The notes below the pieces were generated by a model. It saw nothing but the letters and a program-made list of their open reading frames with translations, was not told the origin of the DNA and searched no databases. A program made the position numbers and the translations under genes. 64,000 nucleotides of DNA from Pseudovibrio sp. Ad37 (GTDB taxonomy: Bacteria; Pseudomonadota; Alphaproteobacteria; Rhizobiales; Stappiaceae), in contig NZ_LMCF01000224.1 of the NCBI RefSeq assembly GCF_001623075.1, forward strand, positions 38,104-102,103. The letters are read 5' to 3'. Positions 1-8,841 of this stretch are shown one piece after another. Within the stretch, counting starts at the first letter, position 1. Every line of letters starts with the position of its first letter.

Positions 1-43
1 CAAGGGTAGTTGAGGCAGCCCTTGGAGTGCCGTTCACAGTGAT

Positions 44-370
44 CTAATCAAGAGACACAATATTGGTTTTGACCGGTGGTGGAGAGGCGACGCTGCGTGT
101 CGCGTGACCGGAAAATCCTTTAGGGAAGGACGTGCCGGACAACGCATCGGTTAAAATTCCGCAGGTCTTATCAAGTGCCTCTAGGCGGTTACATAAAGCG
201 TAGTGCAAAGTGAATAAAACGTCACGTTCGCAACTGTTCTTCATCCGCTCGCTCAGCACCATATGCTGCACATAAGCAAGGTTCTGAAGATCAGAAACAG
301 CAACGTTTATTTCGTCAAATTCATTCTGAAGAGTATTTGTGGCGCCACAGGCGCATGCAGTGTCGTCCAT
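44..370 (-). CDS. Small hypothetical protein (108 aa)
   Basis: I do not recognise this family. The frame is open from a GTG at 385, but the ATG at 370 (MDDTACAC...) is the more natural start. The predicted protein is mildly acidic and soluble, with a short Cys-rich N-terminus (CACG) and a middle that looks helical (residues 15-75). It has no signal peptide or membrane segment. It is read away from the folded element at 440-521, which would lie in its 5' region if transcription begins that far upstream. The last 25 residues are low in complexity (PPP, Ser, Val). Coding status is plausible because no better frame exists on either strand here, but no function can be given. Confidence 0.5.
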   Translation of the reverse strand: MDDTACACGATNTLQNEFDEINVAVSDLQNLAYVQHMVLSERMKNSCERDVLFTLHYALCNRLEALDKTCGILTDALSGTSFPKGFSGHATRSVASPPPVKTNIVSLD

Positions 371-439
371 AATCAAAGCCCTCACGTGGTTGGCTGTTGA
401 ATGAACCGCACGACACTGGGCTTTCTACGGCCCACTGGC

Positions 440-521
440 GAGCGGGAGGGTAGAAACCTGACCACGGCAGGCGGGTTTATTCCCCTCCGAAGAGGGTATT
501 GTATTCACCGCCCTCCCGCTC
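440..521. other. Strong nested inverted repeat; candidate structured RNA element
   Basis: An exact 11-base inverted repeat, GAGCGGGAGGG (440-450) and CCCTCCCGCTC (511-521), encloses a second perfect hairpin, CCCTC-CGAA-GAGGG (483-496). No U-run follows on either strand, so it is not a simple Rho-independent terminator. The + strand is open from 401 to 685, but its predicted peptide is basic and compositionally odd, more like a translated structural RNA than a protein. An AGGAGG at 597-602 lies 3' of the fold. The layout recalls phage C4-type antisense or leader regions, but that comparison is only a guess. Confidence 0.45.
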
Positions 522-617
522 ATAGCAAAGGGTTCGCGCCTTCAGAAAAAAGGCACAAAAAATCCGCTAGTTACGGGTGCGGCTACCGCGTGGAAAGGAG
601 GTTTCTACGCCTCACAT

Positions 618-722
618 ATGAATGTGGAATGGAACCGCCCACCTGTCAACGAAAAGTTGCAACAACCCCGCACCTGTTGCCCTAAGGATACGCTCAGCCA
701 AAGCTCCCCCTGTCTGGCATAA
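618..722 (+). CDS. Possible 34-aa small ORF behind a strong Shine-Dalgarno
   Basis: An ATG at 618 opens a 34-codon frame (MNVEWNRPPVNEK..., ending ...SSPCLA) that closes at TAA 720-722. A full AGGAGG lies at 597-602, about 15 bases upstream, which is longer than the usual spacing. The peptide has three Cys and is Pro-rich, with no signal peptide or membrane segment. It sits directly 3' of the folded element at 440-521, so the two may form one unit. It may equally be the truncated start of a lost gene or a chance frame. Confidence 0.2.
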   Translation: MNVEWNRPPVNEKLQQPRTCCPKDTLSQSSPCLA

Positions 723-767
723 CGGCAGTAGCATCGGAGGCAAGACATCAATCGCTTCCCCTCCTTC

Positions 768-866
768 GTCTTCCCGCATTTAATGCGGGATCCAGAGCCA
801 CACCCACCAACACCAGCACCTTTTGCACTGGATACCGGATCTCCGCTCCGCTCGTCCGGCATGACG
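768..866. repeat. Palindromic intergenic repeat
   Basis: The stretch contains the perfect palindrome TCCCGCATT-T-AATGCGGGA (772-790) and a matched pair GGATCCAG / CTGGATACCGGATC, ending in CGTCCGGCATGACGG. The mixture of cGGATc and CATGACGG modules is typical of small mobile palindromic repeats in proteobacteria. A 99-residue minus-strand frame (605-904) runs through it but is made of repeat sequence and is not taken as a gene. Confidence 0.5.
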
Positions 867-903
867 GCGGAGGCATCTGGCACACGAGCTCTACGCCGAG
901 CCA

Positions 904-1971
904 CTATTCAAAACAGCTCAGAACATCTCTCTCAAAATACGGTTCCTGATTGACCCAGAACATGTAGTCCACCTTCATAAAATCCTGCGCAAAAGCATGA
1001 AGTAGCGGCACGATATTCTGATCATTTTCAATCACTTCAGTTGTGCCCGTCCGCCCCGTATAATTGCCATCCTGAATAGCAATTCCGAGAGGCGCGGAGT
1101 ACGCCCGCTCATGCATCATCGCGATGGTATGGTTCAGCTGACCACGACGCTTGAACATTAGGTCCGGCGCGCCCAACCCAACACCAATGCTTTCACCATA
1201 CTCATAGATTGAATTCAGATAGCCCTCATCTTCGAAGGGAAGCCACTCACCCGGCATAAAGTTCGCATACTGCATCGTAACCGATGTCGGAAACGCCGCC
1301 TTCATCGCGGACATATTGCCTTTCAGCGCTTCAGAATATCTGGCCGGACTGAACTGCTCATCATCCTCAGCGGACACCCCAATGGCAGACTCTTGCAGAT
1401 TGATCCCCTCAATCCGCCCGTCAAAGGCTTGCCCCAGCGCCTGAAGAAGCTTGGCAAACCGCTCCTGCACCTTGCTGTTCCACCGCTTAGCGACCCAACC
1501 TTCCGGCTCGTTGTTATCGTTAAACTGATAAACAGCACCGCCTGCATACTCATCAGAAAGAATGTAGTCAGGAACAGGGACATAGTCAGGATTAAACGAA
1601 GCATCCTGAAGCTGGACGAACAGCTTCTTGCCTTTGGACTCCAGATACGCCAGATCCGCTTCAATCAGAGAGAAATCATAGGTCCCCTCGGAAGTTTCAA
1701 GCGCACGCCACGGATACATGATCTGCGCGCCTGCAAACCGGGAGCTCTCCAAGAACGGATGCTCCTCAATCGCCTCGCGGTCTCTGGCAAAATAAACAAA
1801 GTGTTTGATGCTATCTGGAGCAATGGGGCAAGCAGCCCCCAGATACTCTTTGTAAGCCTCTGCATACCGATCTGCAGGGTTCTTCCACTTGGCGAATGCA
1901 GATGGAGACGAAAAAGAAAAAAGCGCAACAAGGCCTAAGGCAACACAATTGCGCACGCTGATAACTGGCAT
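904..1971 (-). CDS. Secreted TIM-barrel protein, glycoside-hydrolase-like
   Basis: The 355-residue protein begins with a clear Sec signal peptide (VALGLVALFSFSSPSAFA, cleavage near residue 27) and is probably periplasmic or secreted. The mature part looks like a (beta/alpha)8 barrel of the cellulase or GH42-like kind. PWRALETSEGTYDFS (around 85-100) matches the 'W..lEp.eG.ydf' strand/loop of such enzymes, KLFVQLQDASF is the next strand, and EGINLQESAIG (around 190-200) carries a Glu in the position of an acid/base residue. A late DYMFWVNQEPYF strand could hold the second carboxylate. I cannot assign a substrate or GH family number. It stands alone, followed downstream by an intergenic repeat. 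Confidence 0.55.
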   Translation of the reverse strand: MPVISVRNCVALGLVALFSFSSPSAFAKWKNPADRYAEAYKEYLGAACPIAPDSIKHFVYFARDREAIEEHPFLESSRFAGAQIMYPWRALETSEGTYDFSLIEADLAYLESKGKKLFVQLQDASFNPDYVPVPDYILSDEYAGGAVYQFNDNNEPEGWVAKRWNSKVQERFAKLLQALGQAFDGRIEGINLQESAIGVSAEDDEQFSPARYSEALKGNMSAMKAAFPTSVTMQYANFMPGEWLPFEDEGYLNSIYEYGESIGVGLGAPDLMFKRRGQLNHTIAMMHERAYSAPLGIAIQDGNYTGRTGTTEVIENDQNIVPLLHAFAQDFMKVDYMFWVNQEPYFERDVLSCFE

Positions 1972-2093
1972 AGGGAAACGACCTGACGTCTATCGAGAGT
2001 AGAGCCCCAGAAAAGCGCTCAACTTTGTCGACAAAGAGGCCTACAGCACATCATCGTCAGTTTTCACAGAGCTTAATGGCAAACACCACCCCG

Positions 2094-2570
2094 CTATACC
2101 GAAAACCCCTGACGCTTCAGCTGCTGAATAATCTGATCGATCTTTTGCAAAAACTGAGATCGGTCTTTCGGCGAGAACGGGCGCGGCCCGCCTGTCTGCT
2201 CCCCAAAACTGCGCAGATCTTCCATCAGGTTACGTGTTGCCAGCGCCATGCCAATGGAAGCTTCATCAAACACTTTTCCTTTTGGGGAAAGCGCAAGCGC
2301 ACCAGCCTTCACCACACGGTCAGCCAGCGGAATATCCTGCGTCACAACAATATCACCCGGAACGGCCCGCTCAGCAATCCAGTCATCCGCTACATCAGGC
2401 CCATCAGGCACGATCACCCGTTCCACGTCCATGTCACGAGGCGTGTTGATGAAACTGTTGGCAACAACAAACACCTTCAGACGATACCGGTCAGCAACCT
2501 TGTAAATCTCGTCTTTGACGGGGCATGCATCCGCATCAATGTAAATAAGTATCTTTTTAGCGCTGGTCAC
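2094..2570 (-). CDS. YaiI/YqxD family protein (UPF0178, DUF188)
   Basis: The 158-residue protein fits the conserved UPF0178 family in length and motifs. [11 protein letters not shown] at the N-terminus is the family signature, [13 protein letters not shown] carries the second acidic loop, and [20 protein letters not shown] is the conserved C-terminal block. The fold is PIN-like, with aspartates placed to bind metal, but the biochemical role of the family is not settled. The translational start is the ATG at 2570; no competing start fits the family better. The gene is monocistronic, and a copy of the dispersed 45-base palindromic repeat lies just upstream at 2593-2639. Confidence 0.85.
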   Translation of the reverse strand: MTSAKKILIYIDADACPVKDEIYKVADRYRLKVFVVANSFINTPRDMDVERVIVPDGPDVADDWIAERAVPGDIVVTQDIPLADRVVKAGALALSPKGKVFDEASIGMALATRNLMEDLRSFGEQTGGPRPFSPKDRSQFLQKIDQIIQQLKRQGFSV

Positions 2571-2592
2571 AGCAGCTCTTCTCCTGCATCGC

Positions 2593-2639
2593 AGCGTATT
2601 CCCGAAAAGTGGTTCCGGTTTTCGGAGAGGAACACGCTC
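2593..2639. repeat. Dispersed palindromic repeat, copy 1
   Basis: The core is AGCGTATTCCCGAAAAGTGG, then TTCCGGTTTTCGG and a closing arm ending ACACGCT. The two CCGAAAA / TTTTCGG halves form a stem, and GCGTATT pairs with the closing arm. Other copies in the window lie at 4100-4144, 21712-21757, 36707-36752 and 40752-40797, with a degenerate copy near 49530. All are intergenic. Confidence 0.8.
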
Positions 2640-2642
2640 AAA

Positions 2643-3977
2643 TCAGCCCTTTAGTCGCGCAGGAGCGATCACTTTGTCAATCAAACTTGCCATTTCAAGC
2701 ACATGCCAATCACGTCCAGCCCGCTCAATCAACATCAAACCCGTCCCCGGCGTGCCATGCAGGTTCATGGGAATAGTCGCAGCACACCCATCAACCCAGT
2801 TCACAGCACGCGTATTCTGCGAAAGCTGTGAGCCAAATTTCTCCGGATTACTGTCAACATCCTCAAGCAGCGGCGCAACAATCGGTACCGTCGGCGCAAT
2901 CAGAATATCAAACTTGCCCGCCATCTCTTTAAAGGCACGAATAGCTTCCACCCGCTTTGAGCGCGCCTCTTCCATCTCTTTGCTCGTCACCTCAGTCGAC
3001 TTGAGGATTCGCTGCACTACATAAGGATCACCAGTCTCTTTGAGACCTTCCAGATACCCGCCAACCAAAGCAGTGGTCTCGTAACTGCAGATCGTCCCAA
3101 GAAACGTCGCGCTATGACACAAGACAGGCTCAGAAACCGGAGCAATGATAGCACCCGCATCCCGGATCGCCTGCATCGAGCGGTCAAAATCAGCACTTAC
3201 CTGCGTATCCAGCCCCTCAGCCAACGGCGAAGCCACAAGCCCCACATGCAATCCATCAAGGCTCTTTATCCTGCGCGGAGCAAGACACTGCCCCGAATGC
3301 ACAGCATGCAAACGGGTACACATATGTATTGATCGCGCAATAAAACCGACCGTATCAAAGGAAGGACAAACAGAGAAAAGACCCTTGGTCGAAATCGCCG
3401 CCCGCGTCGGCTTAAACCCGTAAAGCCCATTAAGCGCTGCCGGAATTCGCACAGACCCGCCAGTATCGGTTCCCAGAGCTGCATCACACAGCCCCAGCCC
3501 CACACTTGCAACAGCCCCCGAGGATGAACCTCCGGGAATGCGTGCAGGATCAATCACATTTGCAGGGGACCCAAAACAGGGATTAAGCCCAAGCCCCGTA
3601 AAACCCAACTCACTCATATTGGTACGGCCACAGGTAAACGCCCCTGCAGCTTTCAGGGCAGACACCACCTTGGCATCTTCACAAGCCGGAGCCCGCTTGC
3701 GCAGGAACGGCGAGCCGGCACTGGTGACAATGCCGGTTTCATCAAACAGGTCTTTGAGAGAAACAGCCACGCCATGCAAAGGCAACGAGTCATGCGCTTC
3801 TTTCTGCCGCTGATCCGCAGCTTCAGCCGCGCGCATAATTCTCTCGGCATCAAACTCCAGAAACACACGCTCTACACATCCATCAGGCAGGTCCATTGCC
3901 CGATCAATATATCGGCGCGCTACATCTACCGCTCTGAAATGTATACGAGGATCTGTCGACAAGTTATCTCCACTCAT
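2643..3977 (-). CDS. Amidase-signature family hydrolase
   Basis: The protein (444 aa from the ATG at 3977; a GTG lies one codon upstream) belongs to the amidase signature family, which hydrolyses C-N amide bonds and includes GatA, AtzF and fatty-acid amide hydrolases. The Ser-cisSer-Lys triad is visible: Lys in VAVSLKDLFDE (about residue 76), Ser in PGGSSSG (about 152) and the nucleophile in TDTGGSVRIP (about 176). The 24-residue spacing of the two serines is the family norm. The C-terminal part reads GTPGTGLMLIERAG, where family members have a Pro-rich hydrophobic strand. It has no GatB or GatC partner beside it, so it is probably a free catabolic amidase of unknown substrate. No signal peptide is seen, so it is cytoplasmic. 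Confidence 0.85.
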   Translation of the reverse strand: MSGDNLSTDPRIHFRAVDVARRYIDRAMDLPDGCVERVFLEFDAERIMRAAEAADQRQKEAHDSLPLHGVAVSLKDLFDETGIVTSAGSPFLRKRAPACEDAKVVSALKAAGAFTCGRTNMSELGFTGLGLNPCFGSPANVIDPARIPGGSSSGAVASVGLGLCDAALGTDTGGSVRIPAALNGLYGFKPTRAAISTKGLFSVCPSFDTVGFIARSIHMCTRLHAVHSGQCLAPRRIKSLDGLHVGLVASPLAEGLDTQVSADFDRSMQAIRDAGAIIAPVSEPVLCHSATFLGTICSYETTALVGGYLEGLKETGDPYVVQRILKSTEVTSKEMEEARSKRVEAIRAFKEMAGKFDILIAPTVPIVAPLLEDVDSNPEKFGSQLSQNTRAVNWVDGCAATIPMNLHGTPGTGLMLIERAGRDWHVLEMASLIDKVIAPARLKG

Positions 3978-4099
3978 CACGCATGCATATTTATCGCACT
4001 TTGATGGTTGTCGCCTGTTTTCCTCGTCAGTTCAATCATCTCCAAACAAAAGAGATACCAGTCTATTAATCTGCCACGGCGTAGCGCGGCAAAACTACA

Positions 4100-4144
4100 G
4101 TGTATCGCCGAAAAATGGGAACTGGTTTTCGGACAAAGACACGC
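4100..4144. repeat. Dispersed palindromic repeat, copy 2
   Basis: GTGTATCGCCGAAAAATGGG followed by AACTGGTTTTCGGACAAAGACACGC. This is the same architecture as the copies at 2593 and 40752, with the outer GTGTATC/GACACGC arms retained. Confidence 0.75.
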
Positions 4145-4155
4145 AAAAACAAAGG

Positions 4156-4199
4156 CTAAAGCAGTTCAGATGCTTCAACTCAAATGCGAACTGCTTTAG
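4156..4199 (-). terminator. Long stem downstream of the effector/chaperone pair
   Basis: CTAAAGCAGTTC (4156-4167) pairs exactly with GAACTGCTTTAG (4188-4199), and a T-rich stretch (CCTTTGTTTTTG) follows on the minus strand. The stem overlaps the stop codon of the gene ending at 4196. The 'CTAAAGCAGTTC' arm is a known companion of the dispersed repeat in related bacteria, so it may be part of that repeat as well as a terminator. Confidence 0.6.
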
Positions 4200-4579
4200 T
4201 TCTGTGCTGTAATGGATGAAGCAGCAGAACCAAGCGCCTCAACACTTTCCAGCAAATCCGGCAGAGACAATCCACTCAGCGAAATGCGAGACCACAACAC
4301 AACAGAGCCATCATCCCCCTGCCCGACAATAATCGGATGGCCTGACTGATCAGGCAGGTTCAGCTTCAGCATACTGCTATCACTCAAGCTCTCATGAATG
4401 GCCTCACGCTCAACCCGCACCAGCAGCTTGAAATAGTCCCTCTCATTGCCCACGAAATACATGCTGAGCGAGCCATCAACATCCACTTGGTAGACCTCAT
4501 TCTCCTCATACTCGTTGATCAGGTACTGCCTCATGAGGTCTTTCATCAGGTGGTGGAAGTTCACATTATTAGAAACCAT
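4196..4579 (-). CDS. Putative type III secretion chaperone (CesT/Tir-like)
   Basis: The 127-residue, acidic, compact protein has the size and pattern of class I type III secretion chaperones: an N-terminal helix (HHLMKDLMRQYLI), alternating beta strands (VYQVDVDGSLSMYFVG, YFKLLVRVERE, PIIVGQGDDGSVVLWSRISL) and a C-terminal helix (LPDLLESVEALGSAASS). The start codon lies inside the 3' end of the upstream gene (11-base overlap), so the two are translated together, as expected for an effector and its dedicated chaperone. The call rests on size, charge, predicted fold and coupling; sequence motifs in this family are weak. No type III apparatus gene lies in the window. Confidence 0.5.
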   Translation of the reverse strand: MVSNNVNFHHLMKDLMRQYLINEYEENEVYQVDVDGSLSMYFVGNERDYFKLLVRVEREAIHESLSDSSMLKLNLPDQSGHPIIVGQGDDGSVVLWSRISLSGLSLPDLLESVEALGSAASSITAQN

Positions 4580-5463
4580 GCTTTTTCCCAGCCTTCAGCC
4601 CCTCGAACTTCTCATGGAAGTACTTCCCGGGAATCTCATCCGCCTGCACAGTCTCTGAGGTCCAATCAGTCACGTAGGTAGTCGCAGGATTTTCCATGGT
4701 GCTCAGGCTTGAAAACATAAATTTGGACCTGGCATTCTGTTCAACAATAAAATTCTCAAGCTTCTTTCCCGGAACATTGGGAACATCCAGAGACTTAAAG
4801 AAGCCCTGAATTTCCTCAAAAGGAACTGGCTTTAACCCCTCAATATCCAGAGATAAAGCAGGCTTTGGCCCGGCACGTGTCCACGACACCACGGTTGGCG
4901 CTTCACCCATGATACTCTGTTTCCCATCCTCAAGACGGAAAGCCCCTGGAAACGTCGGCCACGCATCAACAATAACGGCCTCTTGTGTAGGGTCTCTGGG
5001 ATCACCAATCATGCAAAACGCATGATCAACCATTAAAGAGGAAACGCGAGCCACTGGACGGTCTGTTTCTGATGCCGCAAGTAGCTTGTAGCTCACTTCC
5101 GCATGTCCGGAGCAGTTGCCGGCCTGCACACGAACAGAGCTTTCAGCCAACCCACCATGCCGCGGAGCTTTCGCCAGCCCATAGTTGGCTCGCAGATAAC
5201 TCTCACCGCGCGAAGCAAACACCTCCGGTGTCAAATTACCCGCACCGTATGGAAGCAACTGCTTAGTCTGCCAGATGACTTTCTGCGCAACCTTCAGGTC
5301 TTCAAAGGCCTGCGCGGAAACGCGAACCTCCTTCCCCTGAAACTCACCTATGTACTTTTGCGCATTTTTTACGGTCGTGAAGTTAACAGTATCAGGCGTC
5401 TCTGTAGTATTTTAACGAAGACAATGAACAAGTGAAGCAAATGACGGCACTGAAATCTCCCAT
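4569..5463 (-). CDS. Putative type III effector, Cys-His-Asp protease/transglutaminase-like, frameshifted
   Basis: The main frame runs from about 5412 to 4569 and ends ...KAGKKHGF. It has the ordered triad of papain/transglutaminase-like effectors: Cys in AGNCSGHAEV, His in LMVDHAFCMIG and Asp in AVIVDAWPTF, spaced 30 and 19 residues apart. The only starts inside this frame are late (TTG at 5258), yet coding-like sequence extends 50 codons further upstream (TPDTVNF..., VAQKVIWQTK). It stops at a TAA next to an A4 run, which is T4 at 5410-5413 on the + strand. Removing one A joins it to an ATG at 5463 that gives a Ser/Thr/Cys-rich N-terminus (MGDFSAVICFTCSLSSL), typical of a type III secretion signal. 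The chaperone gene overlaps the 3' end. Whether the extra base is real cannot be judged here. The function as an effector is inferred. Confidence 0.5.
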
Positions 5464-5685
5464 TACACAACCTAAGATAGACAATTCATCTCAAAATCAA
5501 CAGTATCAATGAGAGAAATTCTAACTGTTAGATTTAGCACAGGAGTACGATTACATTAATTTGAGAATGCCTTGATAGGAAAAATATAATTACTACAACA
5601 CTATGATTCTAAAAAGCTTTACCAATTCTACAGATCTGATCGAACAGATATAAAAATAAATATTATTTAAAATACGAATCTTTCT
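5464..5685. other. AT-rich intergenic stretch
   Basis: About 220 bases, strongly A+T-rich compared with the neighbours, lie upstream of the putative effector. No ORF of note, repeat or clear promoter hexamer pair was found. A low-GC leader is common upstream of horizontally acquired effector genes. Confidence 0.4.
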
Positions 5686-5720
5686 ACAAAAAAGAGCCCG
5701 CCAGCAGAACCGGCGGACTC
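5686..5720 (-). terminator. Rho-independent terminator of tex
   Basis: On the minus strand GAGTCCGCC (5720-5712), loop GGTTCTGCT, GGCGGGCTC (5702-5694), then TTTTTT. This is a nine-base stem with one mismatch and a clear U-run, 26 bases after the tex stop. Confidence 0.85.
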
Positions 5721-5745
5721 CCTGAAATATTGAATGGAAGCAGAC

Positions 5746-8199
5746 TTAACGCTTCGGCTTGTTAAACGCAGCTGCCAATGCTGCCGCCATGGCATTGTTG
5801 CTGCCGCCGCCATTATCAGCTGGCTTGTTGCCACCACGATCACCGCCGCGAAGCCCACCACCACGGTTGCCGCCATTCGGGCGATTACCACCACCTGGAC
5901 GACCTCCACCCTGGTTACGGTTGCCAACCCGGTCAGCCTGTCGTTCCTGCGCATTCTCACGTGCATCCGCACTGTCCTTACGCATGGTCAGGCCGATGCG
6001 TTTGCGGGCAATATCCACCTCAACAACACGTGCCTTCACAATATCACCCGCCTTCACAACCGTATGCGGATCATCCACGAAACGGTCTGCCAGCTGAGAC
6101 ACATGCACAAGACCATCCTGATGCACACCAATATCAACAAAGGCACCAAAGTTGGTCACGTTGGTAACAGTCCCTTCCAGCATCATGCCTGGCTTGAGAT
6201 CCTGCATGGTCTCAACACCATCCTGGAAGGAGGCAGTTTTAAACTCAGGGCGCGGATCACGACCCGGCTTTTCAAGCTCGGCGAAGATGTCTTTTACAGT
6301 CGGCAGACCAAACTTTTCGTCCGTAAATTCTTTCGGGTCCAAAGAGCCAAGCGTGTTGGAGCCCATGATCTCACGAATATCACGGCCACAGGCTTTGATG
6401 ATCTTCTGCGCCAGCGGATAAGCTTCCGGGTGAACGGAAGATGCATCCAGCGGATTGGTTCCACCCATAATCCGCAGAAATCCTGCGCATTGCTCATAAG
6501 CTTTCGGCCCAAGGCGAGCCACCTTCAACAGCTCACGGCGGTTTTTAAAGGCACCAACCGTATCCCGGTAATCAACAACAGCCTTCGCCAAACTATCAGA
6601 AAGGCCGGAGATATGCGCCAGCAGCGGAGCAGACGCCGTGTTGAGATCAACCCCAACCGCGTTCACCGCATCTTCCACCACACCATCCAGCGAGCGCGCC
6701 AGCTTGGTCTGGTTCACGTCGTGCTGATACTGCCCAACACCAATGGACTTCGGCTCAATCTTCACCAGTTCCGCAAGCGGGTCCTGCAAACGGCGACCAA
6801 TAGAAGCCGCCCCGCGCAAAGACACATCCACATCCGGCATCTCTTTCGCAGCCAAAGCCGAGGCGGAATAAACCGAAGCCCCTGCCTCGTTCACCATCAC
6901 CTTGGTTGGACGATGTTCTGCCGGAATATCCTTCAACAAATCTGCCGCCAAACGATCCGTCTCGCGGCTGGCAGTCCCGTTACCAATCGCAATCAGGCTC
7001 ACGCCATGCTTGGCAACCAATGCCCGTAAGGTGGCAAGTGAGCCCTGAATGTCATTGCGTGGCTGGAACGGGTAGATCGTGGCGGTATCAATCAGCTTGC
7101 CTGTCGCATCAACAACAGCAACTTTCACGCCAGTCCGAATACCCGGATCAAGCCCCAGCGTCGCACGCGGCCCAGCGGGCGCTGCCAACAACAAGTCCTT
7201 CAGGTTACGGGCAAAAACCTTGATCGCTTCTTCTTCTGCCTTGTCGCGCAGCTCGCTCATCAGGTCCAGCTCAACATGAAGGCCAATCTTCACCTTCCAC
7301 GTCCAGCGACACACATCAGAAAGCCACTTATCAGCAGGGCGGCCGTTGTTCACGATGCCCGCCGCATCAGCAATCATCTGCTCCACTGGTTTCACAGCGG
7401 AAACATCATCCTCATCCACCTTCAGGTCCAACGCCAGAATACCCTCATTGCGACCACGCAAAAGCGCCAGTGCCCGGTGGCTCGGAATACTCTTCCAATT
7501 CTCAGAATAGCCAAAGTAGTCCGAGAACTTCGCACCTTCCTGCTCTTTGCCAGCAACAACTTCTGCCTTCACAGCACCCTGACGCGCCACATAGTTACGC
7601 AGTTTACCAACCAACTGAGCGTTCTCAGAAAAGCGCTCCATCAGGATCTGACGCGCGCCATCCAGCACCGCCTTGGTGTCCGCAAAGCCCTTCTCCGCAT
7701 CAACGAAGCTGCCTGCCTCACTCTCGGGGGTCTTGTTCGGGTCGCTCAGCAGCAAATCTGCCAACGGCTCAATGCCAGCCTCACGGGCGATCTGCGCTTT
7801 GGTGCGACGCTTCTTTTTGTAAGGGAGGTAAAGGTCTTCCAGAGTGGCTTTGTTGTCTGCACCAGCAATCTGCTTTGCCAGTTCGTCGGTGAGCTTGCCC
7901 TGTTCTTCGATGGATTTCACAATCGCTTTGCGACGATCTTCCATCTCACGCATATAAATCAGGCGCTCTTCCAACGTACGCAGCTGCGTATCATCCAATC
8001 CACCTGTCGCCTCTTTACGGTAACGCGCAATAAACGGAACCGTAGACCCTTCATCCAACAATTGCACCGCAGAATTCACCTGCCCCGGCGCACAGCCAAT
8101 TTCACCCGAAATACGCTGAGAAATCCGCAAAGCAATATCAGCAGAAAGCTTACCCGCTTTGGCAGGAGAAGAAGAAGCAACAGACGTCAGATCAGACAT
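5746..8199 (-). CDS. tex: Tex family RNA-binding transcription accessory protein
   Basis: The 817-residue protein matches Tex over its full length. The N-terminal helical region contains AELLDEG-like and [19 protein letters not shown] motifs (around 50-80) and [10 protein letters not shown]...[20 protein letters not shown] (around 110-140). It is followed by the YqgF-like RNase H fold ([17 protein letters not shown], around 345), a helix-hairpin-helix pair ([20 protein letters not shown], around 510), and a C-terminal S1 domain ([21 protein letters not shown], around 655). The tail after residue 735 is an added Gly/Arg/Asn-rich segment ([18 protein letters not shown]) ending in KPKR, which should strengthen RNA binding. 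Tex is cytoplasmic and acts on nucleic acids during transcription; its exact role is still debated. It is monocistronic and has its own terminator. Confidence 0.95.
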   Translation of the reverse strand: MSDLTSVASSSPAKAGKLSADIALRISQRISGEIGCAPGQVNSAVQLLDEGSTVPFIARYRKEATGGLDDTQLRTLEERLIYMREMEDRRKAIVKSIEEQGKLTDELAKQIAGADNKATLEDLYLPYKKKRRTKAQIAREAGIEPLADLLLSDPNKTPESEAGSFVDAEKGFADTKAVLDGARQILMERFSENAQLVGKLRNYVARQGAVKAEVVAGKEQEGAKFSDYFGYSENWKSIPSHRALALLRGRNEGILALDLKVDEDDVSAVKPVEQMIADAAGIVNNGRPADKWLSDVCRWTWKVKIGLHVELDLMSELRDKAEEEAIKVFARNLKDLLLAAPAGPRATLGLDPGIRTGVKVAVVDATGKLIDTATIYPFQPRNDIQGSLATLRALVAKHGVSLIAIGNGTASRETDRLAADLLKDIPAEHRPTKVMVNEAGASVYSASALAAKEMPDVDVSLRGAASIGRRLQDPLAELVKIEPKSIGVGQYQHDVNQTKLARSLDGVVEDAVNAVGVDLNTASAPLLAHISGLSDSLAKAVVDYRDTVGAFKNRRELLKVARLGPKAYEQCAGFLRIMGGTNPLDASSVHPEAYPLAQKIIKACGRDIREIMGSNTLGSLDPKEFTDEKFGLPTVKDIFAELEKPGRDPRPEFKTASFQDGVETMQDLKPGMMLEGTVTNVTNFGAFVDIGVHQDGLVHVSQLADRFVDDPHTVVKAGDIVKARVVEVDIARKRIGLTMRKDSADARENAQERQADRVGNRNQGGGRPGGGNRPNGGNRGGGLRGGDRGGNKPADNGGGSNNAMAAALAAAFNKPKR

Positions 8200-8345
8200 T
8201 CAAATCTCGCAGGCTTATTAAAAACAGATGCCCACCCTAGGTCCCCAATGCGGGCAAAACTAGGTACGAGAGACGAATACGCACAGGGAAAGAAGATGTA
8301 GTTTTATTTAAATTAACGTCCCTCTCTTCGGTCACTCAATCAGCG

Positions 8346-8795
8346 CTAAACTTCCAACGCTTCAATCATCTCCACTCGCATCGCATGTCGCCCACCCTCG
8401 AACTGGGCGGCAAGGAATGCATCCACGATATCGAGTGCAACTCCTTCGCCAATCACGCGGACCCCCATAGAAAGCATGTTGGCATTGTTGTGCTCGCGGA
8501 TCATACGAGCAGAGAATGTGTCGCTACAAACCCCGCAACGGATGCCTTTAACCTTATTCGCAGCCATCATGATCCCTTGGCCAGTACCGCACAACACAAT
8601 CCCAAACCTGCAATCACCAGAAGCAACAAGTTGCGCAGCCGCTTCCCCATGCTTTGGATAGGGTGTGCTTTCAGGCGTTGTCGGCCCGATATCGACAACT
8701 TCCCACCCCTTCGCAGCGATATGAGCCGCCACAACTTGCCGAAGCTGAATGCCTGAGTGGTCGCTTGAAAGAACGATGCGTTTGTTGGTTGTCAT
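8346..8795 (-). CDS. rpiB: Ribose-5-phosphate isomerase B
   Basis: The 149-residue enzyme interconverts ribose 5-phosphate and ribulose 5-phosphate in the pentose phosphate pathway, or related sugar phosphates in the wider LacAB/RpiB family. Family hallmarks are IVLSSDHSG (residues 7-15), the catalytic Cys69 in VLCGTGQGIMMAANK, and the EHNNANMLSMGVRVIGEGVA block. The frame is open to 8873 inside the upstream helicase gene. The ATG at 8795 is preferred because it gives the family N-terminus and has GGGAAAG nine bases upstream. It is probably co-transcribed with the helicase gene, whose stop lies 46 bases upstream. Confidence 0.9.
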   Translation of the reverse strand: MTTNKRIVLSSDHSGIQLRQVVAAHIAAKGWEVVDIGPTTPESTPYPKHGEAAAQLVASGDCRFGIVLCGTGQGIMMAANKVKGIRCGVCSDTFSARMIREHNNANMLSMGVRVIGEGVALDIVDAFLAAQFEGGRHAMRVEMIEALEV

Positions 8796-8841
8796 GAAAT
8801 AGCTTTCCCGTTTAGCAAGGCACTTTGGCGGCAAAGGGCGG

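Noticed and set aside
401..685. 94-residue + strand ORF over the folded element
   Set aside because: Its composition (many Arg, Pro, Gly) follows the hairpin sequence and the frame looks like a shadow of a structured RNA; kept only as part of the element.
605..904. 99-residue minus-strand ORF
   Set aside because: It consists largely of an intergenic palindromic repeat and has no ribosome site.
5746..8199. Long + strand ORFs (431 and 341 aa) opposite tex
   Set aside because: They are antisense shadows of the highly conserved Tex frame.
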